From: Pseudomonas sp. MAG733B
GTDB taxonomy: Bacteria; Pseudomonadota; Gammaproteobacteria; Pseudomonadales; Pseudomonadaceae
Reading direction: 5' to 3'
Assembly (NCBI RefSeq): GCF_036884845.1
Contig: NZ_CP145732.1
Location: forward strand, 4,960,001 to 5,024,000
DNA length: 64,000 bases
Below are positions 1 to 11,058 of this stretch, one piece after another (position 1 is the stretch's first letter; every line of letters starts with the position of its first letter). A program made the position numbers and the translations under genes. The notes beneath the pieces are model-generated. The model was not told the DNA's origin and did not search any database. It was given only the letters and a program-made list of their open reading frames with translations.

Positions 1-2
1 AC

Positions 3-662
3 GTGCCGGCGATCATTGCCGACGGCGTGGACTGGTACAAATCGTTGGCCCGCGAAGGCAGCGAAGATATGGGCACCAAGCTCATGGGCTTCTCCGGCAA
101 AGTGAAGAACCCGGGCCTGTGGGAACTGCCGTTCGGCGTCACCGGTCGTGAGTTGTTCGAAGACTATGCCGGTGGCATGCGCGACGGTTACAAGCTCAAG
201 TGCTGGCAGCCTGGCGGCGCCGGTACCGGTTTTCTGTTGCCGGAACACCTGGACGCACAAATGTACGCCGGCGGCATCGCCAAAGTGGGCACCCGCATGG
301 GTACCGGCCTGGCCATGGCGGTGGACGACAGCGTCAACATGGTGTCCCTGCTGCGCAACATGGAGCAGTTCTTCGCCCGCGAGTCCTGTGGTTTCTGCAC
401 CCCGTGCCGCGATGGTTTGCCATGGAGCGTCAAGCTCCTGATGTCCATCGAGAACGGTGAAGGCCAGCCAGGCGACATCGAGACCCTGCTGGGTCTGGTC
501 GGCTTCCTCGGCCCAGGCAAGACCTTCTGTGCTCACGCACCGGGCGCCGTGGAGCCGTTGGGCAGCGCAATCAAATACTTCCGTCCAGAGTTCGAAGCCG
601 GTATCGCGCCTGTCAGCGCCGCCGTCCCGCCTCTGGCAAGGCCGATCGTAGTCGGCGCGTAA
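3..662 (+). CDS. nuoF: NADH-quinone oxidoreductase subunit F, 3' part
   Basis: This is the C-terminal part of the FMN- and NADH-binding subunit of complex I, the entry point for electrons from NADH on the cytoplasmic arm. The gene begins upstream of the window; the frame is open from the first bases, so the apparent GTG at position 3 is internal. In the 219 visible residues the N3 [4Fe-4S] ligands are present: [12 protein letters not shown] gives Cys129, Cys132 and Cys135 (visible numbering), and the fourth is Cys176 in [10 protein letters not shown]. The first gene of the nuo operon visible here; nuoG follows after a 137-bp gap holding a terminator-like hairpin. Identification is firm. Confidence 0.96.
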   Translation: MPAIIADGVDWYKSLAREGSEDMGTKLMGFSGKVKNPGLWELPFGVTGRELFEDYAGGMRDGYKLKCWQPGGAGTGFLLPEHLDAQMYAGGIAKVGTRMGTGLAMAVDDSVNMVSLLRNMEQFFARESCGFCTPCRDGLPWSVKLLMSIENGEGQPGDIETLLGLVGFLGPGKTFCAHAPGAVEPLGSAIKYFRPEFEAGIAPVSAAVPPLARPIVVGA

Positions 663-673
663 ACGCTTAAAAA

Positions 674-699
674 AAGCGAAGGGTCCGTGCCCTTCGCTT
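674..699 (+). terminator. Terminator-like hairpin between nuoF and nuoG
   Basis: A perfect 10-bp stem (AAGCGAAGGG / CCCTTCGCTT) with a 6-nt loop is followed by only one or two further T residues. It lies 11 bp after the nuoF stop, inside an operon that should be co-transcribed. It could attenuate transcription or protect the upstream mRNA; the short T-tract makes complete termination unlikely. Confidence 0.55.
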
Positions 700-799
700 T
701 TCGTGTGATGACGCCTTTAACGGCTGTGTTGATTCACGCGGATAACAAGATTCCATTAGCCACGCCCGCTGACACCGGGCCAACGAAGAACTTTGAACC

Positions 800-3514
800 A
801 TGGCCACTATCCACGTAGACGGCAAAGCGCTCGAAGTCGATGGGGCAGACAACCTGTTACAGGCATGTCTGTCTCTGGGCCTCGATATTCCGTATTTCTG
901 CTGGCACCCTGCCCTTGGCAGCGTTGGCGCTTGCCGCCAATGCGCGGTCAAGCAGTACACCGACGAGAACGACACCCGTGGTCGTATCGTCATGTCCTGC
1001 ATGACCCCTGCCACCGACAACACCTGGATCTCCATCGAAGATGAAGAATCCAAGGCCTTCCGCGCCAGTGTTGTCGAATGGCTGATGACCAACCACCCTC
1101 ACGACTGCCCGGTCTGTGAAGAAGGCGGTCACTGCCACCTGCAAGACATGACGGTAATGACCGGCCACAACGAGCGCCGTTACCGCTTCACCAAGCGTAC
1201 CCACCAGAACCAGCAACTGGGCCCGTTCATTTCCCACGAAATGAACCGCTGCATCGCTTGCTACCGCTGCGTGCGCTTCTATAAAGACTACGCCGGCGGC
1301 ACCGACCTCGGCGTGTTCGGCGCCCACGACAACGTGTACTTCGGTCGCGTTGAAGACGGCACCCTGGAAAGCGAGTTCTCCGGCAACCTCACCGAGGTCT
1401 GCCCGACCGGTGTGTTCACCGACAAGACTCACTCCGAGCGCTACAACCGCAAGTGGGACATGCAGTTCTCGCCGAGCATCTGCCATGGCTGCTCCAGCGG
1501 TTGCAACATCTCCCCGGGCGAACGTTACGGCGAACTGCGTCGCATCGAAAACCGTTTCAACGGTTCGGTGAACCAGTACTTCCTGTGCGACCGTGGCCGT
1601 TTCGGCTATGGGTACGTCAACCGCGAAGACCGCCCGCGTCAGCCATTGCTGGCCAACGGCACCAAGCTGAGCCTCGACGAAGCGCTGGATAAAGCCGCTG
1701 ACCTGCTGCGCGGTCGCAACATCGTCGGTATCGGTTCGCCTCGCGCCAGCCTCGAAAGCAACTACGCGTTGCGCGAACTGGTCGGTGCCGAGCACTTCTA
1801 CTCCGGTATCGAAGCTTCCGAACTGGAACGCATCCGTCTGGTCCTGCAAGTGCTGAAAGACAGCCCGCTGCCAGTGCCGAACATGCGCGACATCGAAGAC
1901 CACGACGCCGTGTTCGTCCTCGGTGAAGACCTGACCCAGACTGCTGCGCGCATGGCTTTGTCCCTGCGTCAATCGGTCAAGGGCAAGGCCGAAGACATGG
2001 CCGACGCCATGCGCGTTCAGCCTTGGCTTGACGCCGCGGTGAAGAACATCGGCCAGCACGCGCTGAACCCGTTGTTCATCGCCAGCCTGGCTGAAACCAA
2101 GCTCGACGACATCGCCGAAGAGTGCGTTCACGCCGCTCCCGACGACCTGGCCCGCATCGGTTTCGCCGTGGCTCACGCCCTCGACGCCAGCGCTCCAGCC
2201 GTTGAAGGCCTGGACGCTGAAGCCCTCGAACTGGCCAAGCGCATCGCCGACGCCCTGCTCGCGGCCAAGCGCCCATTGATCATCGCCGGTACTTCCCTGG
2301 GCTCAAAAGCCCTGATCGAAGCGGCTGCGAACATCGCCAAAGCCTTGAAGCTGCGCGAGAAGAACGGTTCCATCAGCCTGATCGTGCCAGAGGCCAACAG
2401 CCTCGGCCTGGCCATGCTCGGTGGTGAATCGGTCGACGCTGCGCTGCAAGCCGTGATCGATGGCAAGGCCGACGCCATCGTCGTGTTGGAAAACGATCTG
2501 TACACCCGCACCGACAAAGCCAAAGTTGATGCCGCTCTGACCGCCGCGAAAGTGCTGATCGTTGCCGACCATCAGAAGACTGCCACCAGCGATCGCGCGC
2601 ATCTGGTCCTGCCAGCCGCCAGCTTCGCTGAAGGCGACGGTACTCTGGTCAGCCAGGAAGGTCGCGCCCAGCGCTTCTTCCAGGTTTTCGATCCGAAGTA
2701 CATGGACGCGAGCATCCTGGTTCACGAAGGCTGGCGCTGGTTGCATGCCCTGCGCGCTACCCTGCTGAACCAGCCGATTGACTGGACCCAACTGGACCAC
2801 GTCACCGCCGCTGTCGCAGACAGCACTTCGATCCTGAACCGCATTGTCGATGCCGCACCGTCCGCCGCGTTCCGCATCAAGGGCATGAAACTGGCCCGCG
2901 AACCGCTGCGTTACTCCGGTCGTACCGCCATGCGCGCCGACATCAGCGTGCATGAACCGCGTACCCCGCAGGACAAGGACACCGCGTTCGCCTTCTCGAT
3001 GGAAGGTTACTCGGGTTCGGTTGAACCGCGTCAGCAAGTGCCATTCGCCTGGTCTCCGGGCTGGAACTCGCCGCAAGCCTGGAACAAGTTCCAGGACGAA
3101 GTCGGTGGTCACATCCGCGCTGGCGACCCGGGCACCCGCCTGATCGAAAGCACCGGTGACTCGCTGAACTGGTTCGCCAGCGTTCCGCGCGCGTTCAACC
3201 CGGCTCAGGGCACCTGGCAGGTCGTGCCGTTCTTCCACCTGTTCGGCAGCGAAGAGAACTCTTCGAAAGCCGCTCCGGTTCAAGAGCGCATCCCGGCCGC
3301 TTATGTTGCTTTGGCCAAGTCCGAAGCCGATCGCCTCGGTGTCAATGACGGCGCCATGCTGAGCCTGAACGTGGCTGGCCAGACCTTGCGTCTGCCGCTG
3401 CGTATCAATGAAGAACTGGGTGCAGGTCTGGTGGCATTGCCTGCGGGCATCGCCGGCATTCCGCCAGCCATCTTTGGCAAATCCGTTGACGGTCTGCAGG
3501 AGGCAGCTCAATGA
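800..3514 (+). CDS. nuoG: NADH-quinone oxidoreductase subunit G
   Basis: Large iron-sulfur subunit of the peripheral arm of complex I, which passes electrons from NuoF/E towards NuoB. All expected cluster ligands can be placed: Cys34, 45, 48 and 67 (N1b [2Fe-2S]); His99, Cys103, 106 and 112 (N5); Cys151, 154, 157 and 201 (N4); and Cys228, 231, 235 and 263, which form the extra N7 [4Fe-4S] site found in only some bacteria. The rest is a molybdopterin-oxidoreductase-like fold that has lost its cofactor role. The 904-residue length is normal. The ATG at 800 gives the conserved [15 protein letters not shown] start; its ribosome site is weak (GAAGAA). The stop overlaps the nuoH start. Confidence 0.97.
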   Translation: MATIHVDGKALEVDGADNLLQACLSLGLDIPYFCWHPALGSVGACRQCAVKQYTDENDTRGRIVMSCMTPATDNTWISIEDEESKAFRASVVEWLMTNHPHDCPVCEEGGHCHLQDMTVMTGHNERRYRFTKRTHQNQQLGPFISHEMNRCIACYRCVRFYKDYAGGTDLGVFGAHDNVYFGRVEDGTLESEFSGNLTEVCPTGVFTDKTHSERYNRKWDMQFSPSICHGCSSGCNISPGERYGELRRIENRFNGSVNQYFLCDRGRFGYGYVNREDRPRQPLLANGTKLSLDEALDKAADLLRGRNIVGIGSPRASLESNYALRELVGAEHFYSGIEASELERIRLVLQVLKDSPLPVPNMRDIEDHDAVFVLGEDLTQTAARMALSLRQSVKGKAEDMADAMRVQPWLDAAVKNIGQHALNPLFIASLAETKLDDIAEECVHAAPDDLARIGFAVAHALDASAPAVEGLDAEALELAKRIADALLAAKRPLIIAGTSLGSKALIEAAANIAKALKLREKNGSISLIVPEANSLGLAMLGGESVDAALQAVIDGKADAIVVLENDLYTRTDKAKVDAALTAAKVLIVADHQKTATSDRAHLVLPAASFAEGDGTLVSQEGRAQRFFQVFDPKYMDASILVHEGWRWLHALRATLLNQPIDWTQLDHVTAAVADSTSILNRIVDAAPSAAFRIKGMKLAREPLRYSGRTAMRADISVHEPRTPQDKDTAFAFSMEGYSGSVEPRQQVPFAWSPGWNSPQAWNKFQDEVGGHIRAGDPGTRLIESTGDSLNWFASVPRAFNPAQGTWQVVPFFHLFGSEENSSKAAPVQERIPAAYVALAKSEADRLGVNDGAMLSLNVAGQTLRLPLRINEELGAGLVALPAGIAGIPPAIFGKSVDGLQEAAQ

Positions 3515-4518
3515 CCTGGTTCACTCCTGAAGTGATCGACGTGATCATCGCGGTCCTCAAAGCCGTGGTGATTCTGCTCGCCGTGGTGGTTTGCGGCGCA
3601 CTGCTGAGCTGGGTCGAGCGTCGCTTGCTCGCCCTCTGGCAGGACCGTTACGGTCCGAACCGCGTCGGTCCGTTCGGCGCGTTCCAGATCGCCGCCGACA
3701 TGATCAAGATGTTCTTCAAGGAAGACTGGACGCCTCCATTCGCCGACAAGATGATCTTCACCCTGGCACCGGTAGTCGCCATGAGCGCCCTGCTGATTGC
3801 CTTCGCGATCATCCCGATCACCCCGACCTGGGGCGTGGCGGACCTGAACATCGGCATCCTGTTCTTCTTCGCCATGGCCGGTCTGTCGGTCTACGCGGTG
3901 TTGTTCGCAGGCTGGTCGAGTAACAACAAGTTCGCCCTGCTGGGCAGCTTGCGTGCCTCGGCGCAGACCGTGTCGTACGAAGTGTTCATGGGCCTGTCGC
4001 TGATGGGCATCGTGATCCAGGTCGGCTCGTTCAACATGCGCGACATCGTCGATTACCAGGCGCAGAACCTGTGGTTCATCATTCCGCAGATCTTCGGTTT
4101 CCTGACCTTCTTCATCGCTGGCGTGGCCGTGACTCACCGTCACCCGTTCGACCAGCCGGAAGCGGAACAGGAACTGGCCGACGGTTACCACATTGAATAC
4201 GCCGGCATGAAATGGGGCATGTTCTTCGTCGGTGAGTACATCGGCATCGTGCTGATCTCGGCGCTGCTGGTGACCTTGTTCTTCGGTGGCTGGCACGGTC
4301 CGTTCGGCATCCTGCCGCAGATCCCGTTCATCTGGTTCGCACTGAAAACCGCGTTCTTCATCATGCTGTTCATCCTGCTGCGCGCCTCGATTCCGCGCCC
4401 ACGGTATGACCAGGTGATGGATTTCAGCTGGAAGTTCTGCTTGCCGCTGACCCTCGTCAACATGCTGGTGACCGCTGCGATCGTGTTGCTCAACACGCCC
4501 GCCGTCGCGGCTCAGTGA
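3511..4518 (+). CDS. nuoH: NADH-quinone oxidoreductase subunit H
   Basis: Membrane subunit that joins the peripheral and membrane arms of complex I and forms much of the quinone-binding chamber. The 335 residues form about eight hydrophobic helices. Conserved loop segments are visible, including [19 protein letters not shown] near residue 45 and the acidic [20 protein letters not shown] near residue 210, which is typical of the quinone-cavity loop. The start overlaps the nuoG stop in an ATGA arrangement, which suggests translational coupling; a GGAGG ribosome site lies just upstream, within the end of nuoG. Confidence 0.97.
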   Translation: MTWFTPEVIDVIIAVLKAVVILLAVVVCGALLSWVERRLLALWQDRYGPNRVGPFGAFQIAADMIKMFFKEDWTPPFADKMIFTLAPVVAMSALLIAFAIIPITPTWGVADLNIGILFFFAMAGLSVYAVLFAGWSSNNKFALLGSLRASAQTVSYEVFMGLSLMGIVIQVGSFNMRDIVDYQAQNLWFIIPQIFGFLTFFIAGVAVTHRHPFDQPEAEQELADGYHIEYAGMKWGMFFVGEYIGIVLISALLVTLFFGGWHGPFGILPQIPFIWFALKTAFFIMLFILLRASIPRPRYDQVMDFSWKFCLPLTLVNMLVTAAIVLLNTPAVAAQ

Positions 4519-4530
4519 GGATAGAGAATC

Positions 4531-5076
4531 ATGAAGTACATATTTGACATCGTGCATGGCCTCTACACCCAGCTTCGCAGCCTGGTGATGATTTTCGGCC
4601 ACGCCTTCCGCAAGCGCGACACGCTGCAGTACCCGGAAGAACCGGTCTACCTGCCGCCGCGCTACCGTGGCCGTATCGTCCTGACCCGCGACCCCGACGG
4701 CGAAGAGCGTTGTGTAGCCTGCAACCTGTGCGCCGTGGCGTGCCCGGTCGGTTGCATCTCGCTGCAGAAAGCCGAAACCGACGACGGTCGCTGGTATCCG
4801 GAGTTTTTCCGTATCAACTTCTCGCGCTGCATTTTCTGCGGCCTCTGCGAGGAAGCCTGCCCGACCACCGCGATCCAGCTGACGCCGGATTTCGAAATGG
4901 CCGAGTTCAAACGTCAGGACCTGGTTTACGAGAAAGAAGATCTGCTGATCTCCGGCCCCGGAAAAAACCCTGATTACAACTTCTATCGTGTTGCAGGTAT
5001 GGCGATTGCCGGGAAGCCGAAAGGCTCCGCGCAGAATGAAGCCGAACCGATCAACGTGAAGAGCTTGCTGCCTTAA
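4531..5076 (+). CDS. nuoI: NADH-quinone oxidoreductase subunit I
   Basis: Ferredoxin-like subunit carrying clusters N6a and N6b, which relay electrons through the connecting part of complex I to NuoB. Two classical [4Fe-4S] motifs are visible: [12 protein letters not shown] near residue 61 and [12 protein letters not shown] near residue 100. The N-terminal amphipathic stretch anchors it at the membrane. The length of 181 residues is normal. It lies 12 bp after nuoH with a GAGGATAGAG ribosome site, and nuoJ follows 9 bp later. Confidence 0.97.
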   Translation: MKYIFDIVHGLYTQLRSLVMIFGHAFRKRDTLQYPEEPVYLPPRYRGRIVLTRDPDGEERCVACNLCAVACPVGCISLQKAETDDGRWYPEFFRINFSRCIFCGLCEEACPTTAIQLTPDFEMAEFKRQDLVYEKEDLLISGPGKNPDYNFYRVAGMAIAGKPKGSAQNEAEPINVKSLLP

Positions 5077-5085
5077 GGAAGAAAG

Positions 5086-5589
5086 ATGGAATTCGCTTTC
5101 TATTTCGCATCGGGTATCGCTGTGGTGTCCACGCTTCGCGTGATCACCAACACCAACCCTGTGCACGCCCTGCTCTACCTGATCATTTCGCTGATCGCCG
5201 TGGCGATGACGTTCTTCGCCCTCGGCGCACCGTTTGCCGGTGTCCTGGAAGTGATCGCCTACGCTGGCGCCATCATGGTGCTGTTCGTGTTCGTGGTGAT
5301 GATGTTGAACCTTGGCCCGGCCTCGGTTCAGCAAGAGCGCGTCTGGCTCAAGCCCGGCATCTGGGGCGGCCCGGTCCTCCTCGCCGCGCTGCTGCTGGTG
5401 GAACTGCTGTATGTGCTGTTCTCCCACCAGACCGGTGAAGCCGTCGGCCACACCACCGTAGACGCCAAGGCCGTGGGCATCAGCCTGTTCGGTCCGTACC
5501 TGCTGGTGGTCGAACTCGCCTCGATGCTGCTGCTCGCCGCAGCCGTCACGGCGTTCCACTTGGGCCGCAACGAAGCCAAGGAGCAATGA
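5086..5589 (+). CDS. nuoJ: NADH-quinone oxidoreductase subunit J
   Basis: Small membrane subunit of the complex I membrane arm, part of the region coupling quinone reduction to proton pumping. The 167 residues hold five predicted helices. The conserved helix-3 segment with [18 protein letters not shown] contains the tyrosine and glycine residues linked to the pi-bulge in this family. A good ribosome site (AAGGAAGAAAG) precedes the ATG, and the gene end overlaps or abuts nuoK. Confidence 0.96.
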   Translation: MEFAFYFASGIAVVSTLRVITNTNPVHALLYLIISLIAVAMTFFALGAPFAGVLEVIAYAGAIMVLFVFVVMMLNLGPASVQQERVWLKPGIWGGPVLLAALLLVELLYVLFSHQTGEAVGHTTVDAKAVGISLFGPYLLVVELASMLLLAAAVTAFHLGRNEAKEQ

Positions 5590-5591
5590 CG

Positions 5592-5900
5592 ATGCCTGCT
5601 ATCCCTATGGAGCATGGTCTGGCGGTCGCCGGCATCCTGTTCTGCCTCGGTCTGGTCGGCCTGATGGTCCGCCGCAACATCCTCTTCGTGTTGATGAGTC
5701 TTGAAGTGATGATGAACGCCTCTGCACTGGCCTTCATCGTTGCCGGTAGCCGTTGGGCGCAGCCGGATGGACAGATCATGTTCATCCTGGTGATCAGCCT
5801 GGCAGCCGCCGAGGCCAGTATCGGCCTGGCGATCCTGCTGCAACTGTATCGCCGCTTCCACACGCTCGATATCGACGCTGCCAGTGAGATGCGCGGATGA
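5592..5900 (+). CDS. nuoK: NADH-quinone oxidoreductase subunit K
   Basis: Three-helix antiporter-like subunit of the membrane arm (MrpC/MnhC-like), contributing conserved membrane glutamates to proton transfer. One is seen in [10 protein letters not shown] near residue 36 and another in [11 protein letters not shown] near residue 72. Two starts are possible: ATG 5586, which overlaps the nuoJ stop, and ATG 5592. The second gives the 102-residue protein starting [14 protein letters not shown], the usual length in Pseudomonas, so it is preferred here. The nuoL start overlaps the end by 4 bp. Confidence 0.95.
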   Translation: MPAIPMEHGLAVAGILFCLGLVGLMVRRNILFVLMSLEVMMNASALAFIVAGSRWAQPDGQIMFILVISLAAAEASIGLAILLQLYRRFHTLDIDAASEMRG

Positions 5901-7750
5901 ACCTACTCTTTCTGACTTTCGTATTCCCTCTCATTGGTTTCCTGCTGCTGTCGTTCTCCCGTGGACGCATCTCGGAAAACCTGGCCGCACTGATCGGCGT
6001 GGGTTCCATCGGTCTGTCGGCAATCGTTACCGCCTACGTGATCTGGCAATTCAACGTCGCCCCGCCGCAAGGCGGTCACTACACCCAGGTGTTGTGGCAG
6101 TGGATGGCGGTTGAGGGCTTCACGCCGAACTTCGCGCTGTATCTGGACGGCCTGTCCGTGACCATGCTCGGCGTGGTTGTCGGCGTCGGCTTCCTGATCC
6201 ACCTGTTCGCGTCCTGGTACATGCGCGGTGAAGCCGGTTACTCGCGCTTCTTCGCCTACACCAACCTGTTTATCGCGAGCATGCTGTTCCTGGTGCTGGG
6301 CGATAACCTGTTGTTCCTGTACTTCGGTTGGGAAGGTGTGGGCCTGTGCTCGTACCTGTTGATCGGTTTCTACTACAGCAACCGCAACAACGGTAACGCC
6401 GCACTCAAAGCCTTCATTGTGACCCGTATCGGTGACGTGTTCATGGCCATCGGCCTGTTCATTCTGTTTGCCCAACTGGGCACGCTGAACGTTCAGGAAC
6501 TGCTGGTGCTGGCACCGCAGAAATTCCAGGCCGGCGACTTCTGGATGGTCATGGCCACCCTGATGCTGCTGGGCGGCGCTGTCGGTAAATCCGCGCAACT
6601 GCCGCTGCAAACCTGGCTGGCGGATGCGATGGCCGGTCCTACTCCGGTTTCAGCACTGATCCACGCCGCAACCATGGTGACCGCGGGCGTCTACCTGATC
6701 GCCCGTACCCACGGCCTGTTCACCCTGGCGCCGGAAATCCTGCACCTGGTCGGCATCGGCGGCGGCGTGACCCTGGTTCTGGCTGGCTTCGCAGCCCTGG
6801 TTCAAACCGACATCAAGCGTATCCTCGCCTACTCGACCATGAGCCAGATCGGCTACATGTTCCTGGCCCTGGGCGTTGGTGCCTGGGACGGCGCGATTTT
6901 CCACCTGATGACCCACGCCTTCTTCAAGGCGCTGCTGTTCCTTGCTTCCGGTGCGGTGATCGTTGCCTGCCACCACGAGCAGAACATCTTCAAGATGGGC
7001 GGACTGTGGAAGAAGTTGCCACTGGCCTATGCCAGCTTCATCGTCGGCGGCGCGGCCCTGGCGGCCCTGCCTCTGGTGACTGCGGGCTTCTACTCCAAGG
7101 ACGAAATCCTCTGGGAAGCGTTCGCCAGCGGCAACAACGGTCTGCTCTACGCAGGTCTGGTTGGCGCGTTCATGACCTCGCTGTACACCTTCCGCCTGAT
7201 CTTCATCGCGTTCCACGGTGAAGCGAAGACCGAAGCCCACGCCGGTCACGGCATCGCCCACTGGCTGCCACTGTCGGTGCTGATCGTACTGTCGACTTTC
7301 ATCGGCGCAATGATCGTTCCTCCGCTGCACGGCGTGCTGCCACAAAGCGTCGGCCATGCCGGCGGCGAAGCCAAGCACAGCCTGGAAATCGCGTCGGGCG
7401 CCATCGCCCTGGCCGGTATCCTGCTGGCCGCGCTGCTGTTCCTCGGCAAGCGTCGCTTCGTCACTGCCATCGCCAACAGCGGCGTCGGTCGCTTCCTCTC
7501 GGCCTGGTGGTTCGCTGCCTGGGGCTTCGACTGGATCTACGACAAACTGTTCGTCAAGCCGTACCTGGCGATCAGCCACATGCTGCGCAAAGACCCGCTC
7601 GACCAGACCATCGGTCTGATCCCGCGCATGGCCAAAGGCGGTCACACCGCCCTGAGCCGTACCGAGACCGGTCAACTGCGTTGGTATGCCGCCTCGATGG
7701 CTGCGGGTGCCGTGCTGGTAATTGGCGCCGTCGTGCTGGTAGCGGTCTGA
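5897..7750 (+). CDS. nuoL: NADH-quinone oxidoreductase subunit L
   Basis: Distal antiporter-like proton-pumping subunit of complex I. The 617 residues give many hydrophobic helices. The conserved core includes the lysine-bearing [19 protein letters not shown] segment near residue 228, the [20 protein letters not shown] segment with its key glutamate near residue 144, and the C-terminal amphipathic helix extension that runs along the membrane arm. It starts inside the end of nuoK (ATGA overlap). A 39-bp gap to nuoM follows, containing an AAAGGA ribosome site. Confidence 0.97.
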   Translation: MNLLFLTFVFPLIGFLLLSFSRGRISENLAALIGVGSIGLSAIVTAYVIWQFNVAPPQGGHYTQVLWQWMAVEGFTPNFALYLDGLSVTMLGVVVGVGFLIHLFASWYMRGEAGYSRFFAYTNLFIASMLFLVLGDNLLFLYFGWEGVGLCSYLLIGFYYSNRNNGNAALKAFIVTRIGDVFMAIGLFILFAQLGTLNVQELLVLAPQKFQAGDFWMVMATLMLLGGAVGKSAQLPLQTWLADAMAGPTPVSALIHAATMVTAGVYLIARTHGLFTLAPEILHLVGIGGGVTLVLAGFAALVQTDIKRILAYSTMSQIGYMFLALGVGAWDGAIFHLMTHAFFKALLFLASGAVIVACHHEQNIFKMGGLWKKLPLAYASFIVGGAALAALPLVTAGFYSKDEILWEAFASGNNGLLYAGLVGAFMTSLYTFRLIFIAFHGEAKTEAHAGHGIAHWLPLSVLIVLSTFIGAMIVPPLHGVLPQSVGHAGGEAKHSLEIASGAIALAGILLAALLFLGKRRFVTAIANSGVGRFLSAWWFAAWGFDWIYDKLFVKPYLAISHMLRKDPLDQTIGLIPRMAKGGHTALSRTETGQLRWYAASMAAGAVLVIGAVVLVAV

Positions 7751-7789
7751 TATGAACCTTGCGAATTTGCGAAAGGAAACGAGCCCGTC

Positions 7790-9322
7790 ATGATTCTGCC
7801 TTGGCTAATCCTGATTCCCTTCATCGGCGGCCTGCTGTGCTGGATGGGTGAGCGCTTCGGCTCTACCCTCCCACGCTGGATTGCGCTGTTGACCATGTCC
7901 CTGGAACTCGCGCTCGGCCTCTGGCTGTGGGCCCACGGCGACTATTCATTTGCTCCGGCGCCTGGCGCCGATCCGACCTGGGTGATCGAGTTCAAGCACA
8001 TCTGGATCCAGCGCTTCGGCATCAGCGTGCACCTGGCCCTCGACGGCCTGTCGCTGCTGATGATCCTGCTGACCGGTCTGCTGGGTGTCCTCTCGGTACT
8101 CTGCTCGTGGAAAGAGATTCAACGTCACGTTGGCTTCTTCCACCTGAACCTGATGTGGATCCTGGGCGGTGTCGTCGGCGTGTTCCTCGCCCTCGACCTG
8201 TTCATGTTCTTCTTCTTCTGGGAAATGATGCTGGTGCCGATGTACTTCCTCATCGCGCTCTGGGGTCACAGCTCTTCGGACGGCAAGAAAACCCGGATCT
8301 ACGCGGCGACCAAGTTCTTCATCTTCACTCAGGCTTCCGGCCTGATCATGCTGGTGGCGATCCTGGGTCTGGTACTGGTCAACTTCAACGAAACCGGCGT
8401 GATTACCTTCAACTACGCCGACCTGTTGAAAACCAAGATGTCGATGACCACCGAGTACATCCTGATGCTCGGCTTCTTCATCGCCTTCGCGGTCAAGCTG
8501 CCAGTCGTACCGTTCCACTCCTGGTTGCCTGACGCTCACGCCCAGGCGCCGACCGCTGGTTCCGTAGACCTCGCCGGTATCTTGCTGAAAACTGCGGCCT
8601 ACGGCCTGCTGCGTTTCGCCCTGCCGCTGTTCCCGAACGCTTCGGCCGAGTTCGCGCCGATCGCCATGACCCTGGGTCTGATCGGGATCTTCTACGGTGC
8701 GTTCCTGGCGTTCGCGCAAACCGACATCAAGCGTCTGATTGCCTTCTCGTCCGTTTCCCACATGGGCTTCGTACTGATCGGCATCTACTCCGGCAGCCAA
8801 CTGGCGCTGCAAGGCGCTGTGATGCAGATGCTGGCGCACGGTCTGTCGGCCGCGGCACTCTTTATCTTGAGTGGCCAGTTGTACGAACGCACCCACACCC
8901 GCGACATGCGTGAAATGGGCGGCCTGTGGTCGAAGATCGCTTACCTGCCGGCCCTCAGCCTGTTCTTCGCAGCCGCATCCCTGGGCTTGCCGGGTACCGG
9001 TAACTTCGTCGGTGAGTTCCTGATCCTGATCGGCACGTTCCCTGCTGCGCCGTTGGTCACCATCATCGCGACGTCCGGCCTGGTGTTCGGTTCGGTCTAC
9101 TCGCTGATCATGATCCACCGCGCGTACTTCGGCCCGGCCAAATCGGACGCGGTACTGCATGGCATGGACGGTCGCGAACTGATCATGGTGGTCGGTCTGG
9201 CTGCACTGCTGATCTACATCGGCGTGTACCCACAACCGTTCCTCGATACCTCTGCCGCGACGATGCATGGCGTGCAGCAGTGGCTCGGCACCGCCTTCAC
9301 TCAACTCGCTTCGGCCCGGTAA
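7790..9322 (+). CDS. nuoM: NADH-quinone oxidoreductase subunit M
   Basis: Antiporter-like proton-pumping subunit in the middle of the membrane arm. The 510 residues contain the family core: [20 protein letters not shown] near residue 140, with the key glutamate, and [21 protein letters not shown] near residue 232, with the conserved lysine and the HSWLPDAH signature. No truncation is seen. The stop lies 7 bp before the nuoN start. Confidence 0.97.
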   Translation: MILPWLILIPFIGGLLCWMGERFGSTLPRWIALLTMSLELALGLWLWAHGDYSFAPAPGADPTWVIEFKHIWIQRFGISVHLALDGLSLLMILLTGLLGVLSVLCSWKEIQRHVGFFHLNLMWILGGVVGVFLALDLFMFFFFWEMMLVPMYFLIALWGHSSSDGKKTRIYAATKFFIFTQASGLIMLVAILGLVLVNFNETGVITFNYADLLKTKMSMTTEYILMLGFFIAFAVKLPVVPFHSWLPDAHAQAPTAGSVDLAGILLKTAAYGLLRFALPLFPNASAEFAPIAMTLGLIGIFYGAFLAFAQTDIKRLIAFSSVSHMGFVLIGIYSGSQLALQGAVMQMLAHGLSAAALFILSGQLYERTHTRDMREMGGLWSKIAYLPALSLFFAAASLGLPGTGNFVGEFLILIGTFPAAPLVTIIATSGLVFGSVYSLIMIHRAYFGPAKSDAVLHGMDGRELIMVVGLAALLIYIGVYPQPFLDTSAATMHGVQQWLGTAFTQLASAR

Positions 9323-9329
9323 GAGCGCT

Positions 9330-10793
9330 ATGGAATTCACGACTCAACACTTTATCGCGCTAGCGCCGCTGTTGATTACCAGCCTCACCATTATCGTGGT
9401 GATGCTGGCAATCGCCTGGCGCCGCAACCACTCGCAGACCTTCCTGATTTCCGTGGCGGGCCTGAACCTGGCTTTGCTGTCGATCCTGCCAGCCTTGAAA
9501 GTCGCGCCATTGGCCGTGACGCCATTGCTGCAAATCGACACCTTTGCCTGCCTGTACATGGCGCTGATCCTGGTCGCCACCCTCGCCTGTGTCACCCTCG
9601 CCCACGCCTACCTCGGCGATGGCGGTTCGGGTTACCCGGGCAACCGTGAAGAACTTTACCTGCTGATCCTGATGGCCGCCGCCGGTGGCCTGGTTCTGGT
9701 CAGCGCGCAGCACCTGGCCGGGTTGTTCATCGGTCTGGAACTGCTGTCGGTGCCGGTCTATGGTCTGGTGGCTTACGCCTTCTTCAACAAGCGCTCGCTG
9801 GAAGCCGGCATCAAGTACATGGTGCTGTCGGCTGCCGGCTCGGCGTTCCTGTTGTTCGGTATGGCGCTGCTGTACGCAGACTCGGGTTCCCTGAGCTTCG
9901 TCGGCATCGGTCAGGCGCTGGCGGCTACTGGCCTGCCAAGCTCGCTGGCGCAACTGGGCCTGGGCATGATGCTGATCGGTCTCGCGTTCAAGCTGTCGCT
10001 GGTACCGTTCCACCTCTGGACTCCAGACGTTTACGAAGGTGCTCCGGCGCCGGTTGCAGCGTTCCTCGCTACCGCATCCAAGGTTGCCGTGTTCGCCGTG
10101 ATGGTGCGTCTGTTCCAGATCTCGCCAGCCGCAAGCAGCGGCGTGCTGAGCGACGTGCTGACCATCATCGCCATCGCGTCGATCCTGTTCGGTAACCTGC
10201 TGGCACTGACCCAGAGCAACCTCAAGCGTCTGCTGGGTTACTCGTCCATCGCCCACTTCGGTTACCTGCTGATCGCCCTGGTGGCGAGCAAAGGTCTGGC
10301 CGTGGAAGCCATCGGCGTGTACCTGGTCACCTACGTGATCACCAGCCTCGGCGCCTTCGGCGTGATCACCCTGATGTCCTCGCCGTACAACGGCCGTGAC
10401 GCGGACGCCCTGTACGAATACCGCGGCCTGTTCTGGCGCCGTCCGTACCTGACCGCCGTACTGACCGTGATGATGCTGTCCCTCGCTGGTATCCCGCTGA
10501 CCGCTGGCTTCATCGGCAAGTTCTACATCATCGCCACCGGTGTCGAATCGCACCAATGGTGGCTGGTCGGCTCGCTGGTACTGGGCAGCGCCATCGGCGT
10601 GTTCTACTACCTGCGCGTCATGGTCACCCTGTACCTGATCGAACCGAACCTGCGTCGCCACGATGCGCAACTGCACTGGGAACAGAAGGCAGGCGGCGTG
10701 ATGCTGCTGGCCATCGCCCTGGTCGCGTTCTTCCTCGGCGTCTACCCACAACCGCTGCTGAACCTGGTTCAGCAATCGGGCCTGGCGGGTTGA
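9330..10793 (+). CDS. nuoN: NADH-quinone oxidoreductase subunit N
   Basis: Antiporter-like proton-pumping subunit next to NuoK and the last gene of the nuo operon. The ATG at 9330 ([15 protein letters not shown]) gives 487 residues, the family length; an in-frame upstream ATG at 9267 would lie inside nuoM and is not favoured. Conserved features are the [20 protein letters not shown] glutamate helix and [20 protein letters not shown] near residue 220. An intrinsic terminator follows 30 bp downstream, ending the operon. Confidence 0.96.
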   Translation: MEFTTQHFIALAPLLITSLTIIVVMLAIAWRRNHSQTFLISVAGLNLALLSILPALKVAPLAVTPLLQIDTFACLYMALILVATLACVTLAHAYLGDGGSGYPGNREELYLLILMAAAGGLVLVSAQHLAGLFIGLELLSVPVYGLVAYAFFNKRSLEAGIKYMVLSAAGSAFLLFGMALLYADSGSLSFVGIGQALAATGLPSSLAQLGLGMMLIGLAFKLSLVPFHLWTPDVYEGAPAPVAAFLATASKVAVFAVMVRLFQISPAASSGVLSDVLTIIAIASILFGNLLALTQSNLKRLLGYSSIAHFGYLLIALVASKGLAVEAIGVYLVTYVITSLGAFGVITLMSSPYNGRDADALYEYRGLFWRRPYLTAVLTVMMLSLAGIPLTAGFIGKFYIIATGVESHQWWLVGSLVLGSAIGVFYYLRVMVTLYLIEPNLRRHDAQLHWEQKAGGVMLLAIALVAFFLGVYPQPLLNLVQQSGLAG

Positions 10794-10822
10794 TCGCATA
10801 AGCGACATTCGGCAGTAAACAG

Positions 10823-10846
10823 AACGGCACCTTCGGGTGCCGTTTT
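10823..10846 (+). terminator. Rho-independent terminator of the nuo operon
   Basis: The stem AACGGCACC / GGTGCCGTT closed by a TTCG tetraloop is followed by a T-run. It lies 30 bp after the nuoN stop on the same strand. Confidence 0.9.
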
Positions 10847-10900
10847 TGCGTTTGGGCATTTGCGTGCAGCCACAAGTCATCGGTTGTCAGGAATGGCCTC

Positions 10901-10993
10901 TTCGCGGGCAAGCCCGCTCCCACAGGTTATGTGTCGTGCACAAAATTTGTGGTCTCACTCGGTTACTGTGGGAGCGGGCTTGCTCGCGAAGGC
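10901..10993. repeat. REP-type inverted pair
   Basis: Two REP units in opposite orientation (TTCGCGGGCAAGCCCGCTCC and GGAGCGGGCTTGCTCGCGAA) flank about 40 bp. They lie between the convergent nuo and glp terminators, a typical extragenic site for this family. Confidence 0.85.
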
Positions 10994-11011
10994 ATCGGGA
11001 CAGACACCAAC

Positions 11012-11036
11012 AAAAACGGCACCTCTCGGTGCCGTT
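11012..11036 (-). terminator. Rho-independent terminator of the glp-like operon
   Basis: Read on the minus strand, the stem AACGGCACC / GGTGCCGTT has a GAGA loop and is followed by a T-run. It is 23 bp beyond the stop of the solute-binding protein gene. Its stem is identical to that of the converging nuo terminator. Confidence 0.85.
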
Positions 11037-11058
11037 CGCCTTTAACAATACAACCAGC

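Noticed and set aside
46..660. Apparent start of the first frame at position 3 as a true gene start
   Set aside because: NuoF is about twice as long as the visible part and the frame is open to the window edge, so the GTG is internal.
3508..5586. Long minus-strand frame of 692 codons opposite nuoH-I-J
   Set aside because: It is rich in His, Gln, Arg, Asp and Glu with no family resemblance, and lies exactly opposite well-identified complex I genes. It is a GC-rich antisense shadow.
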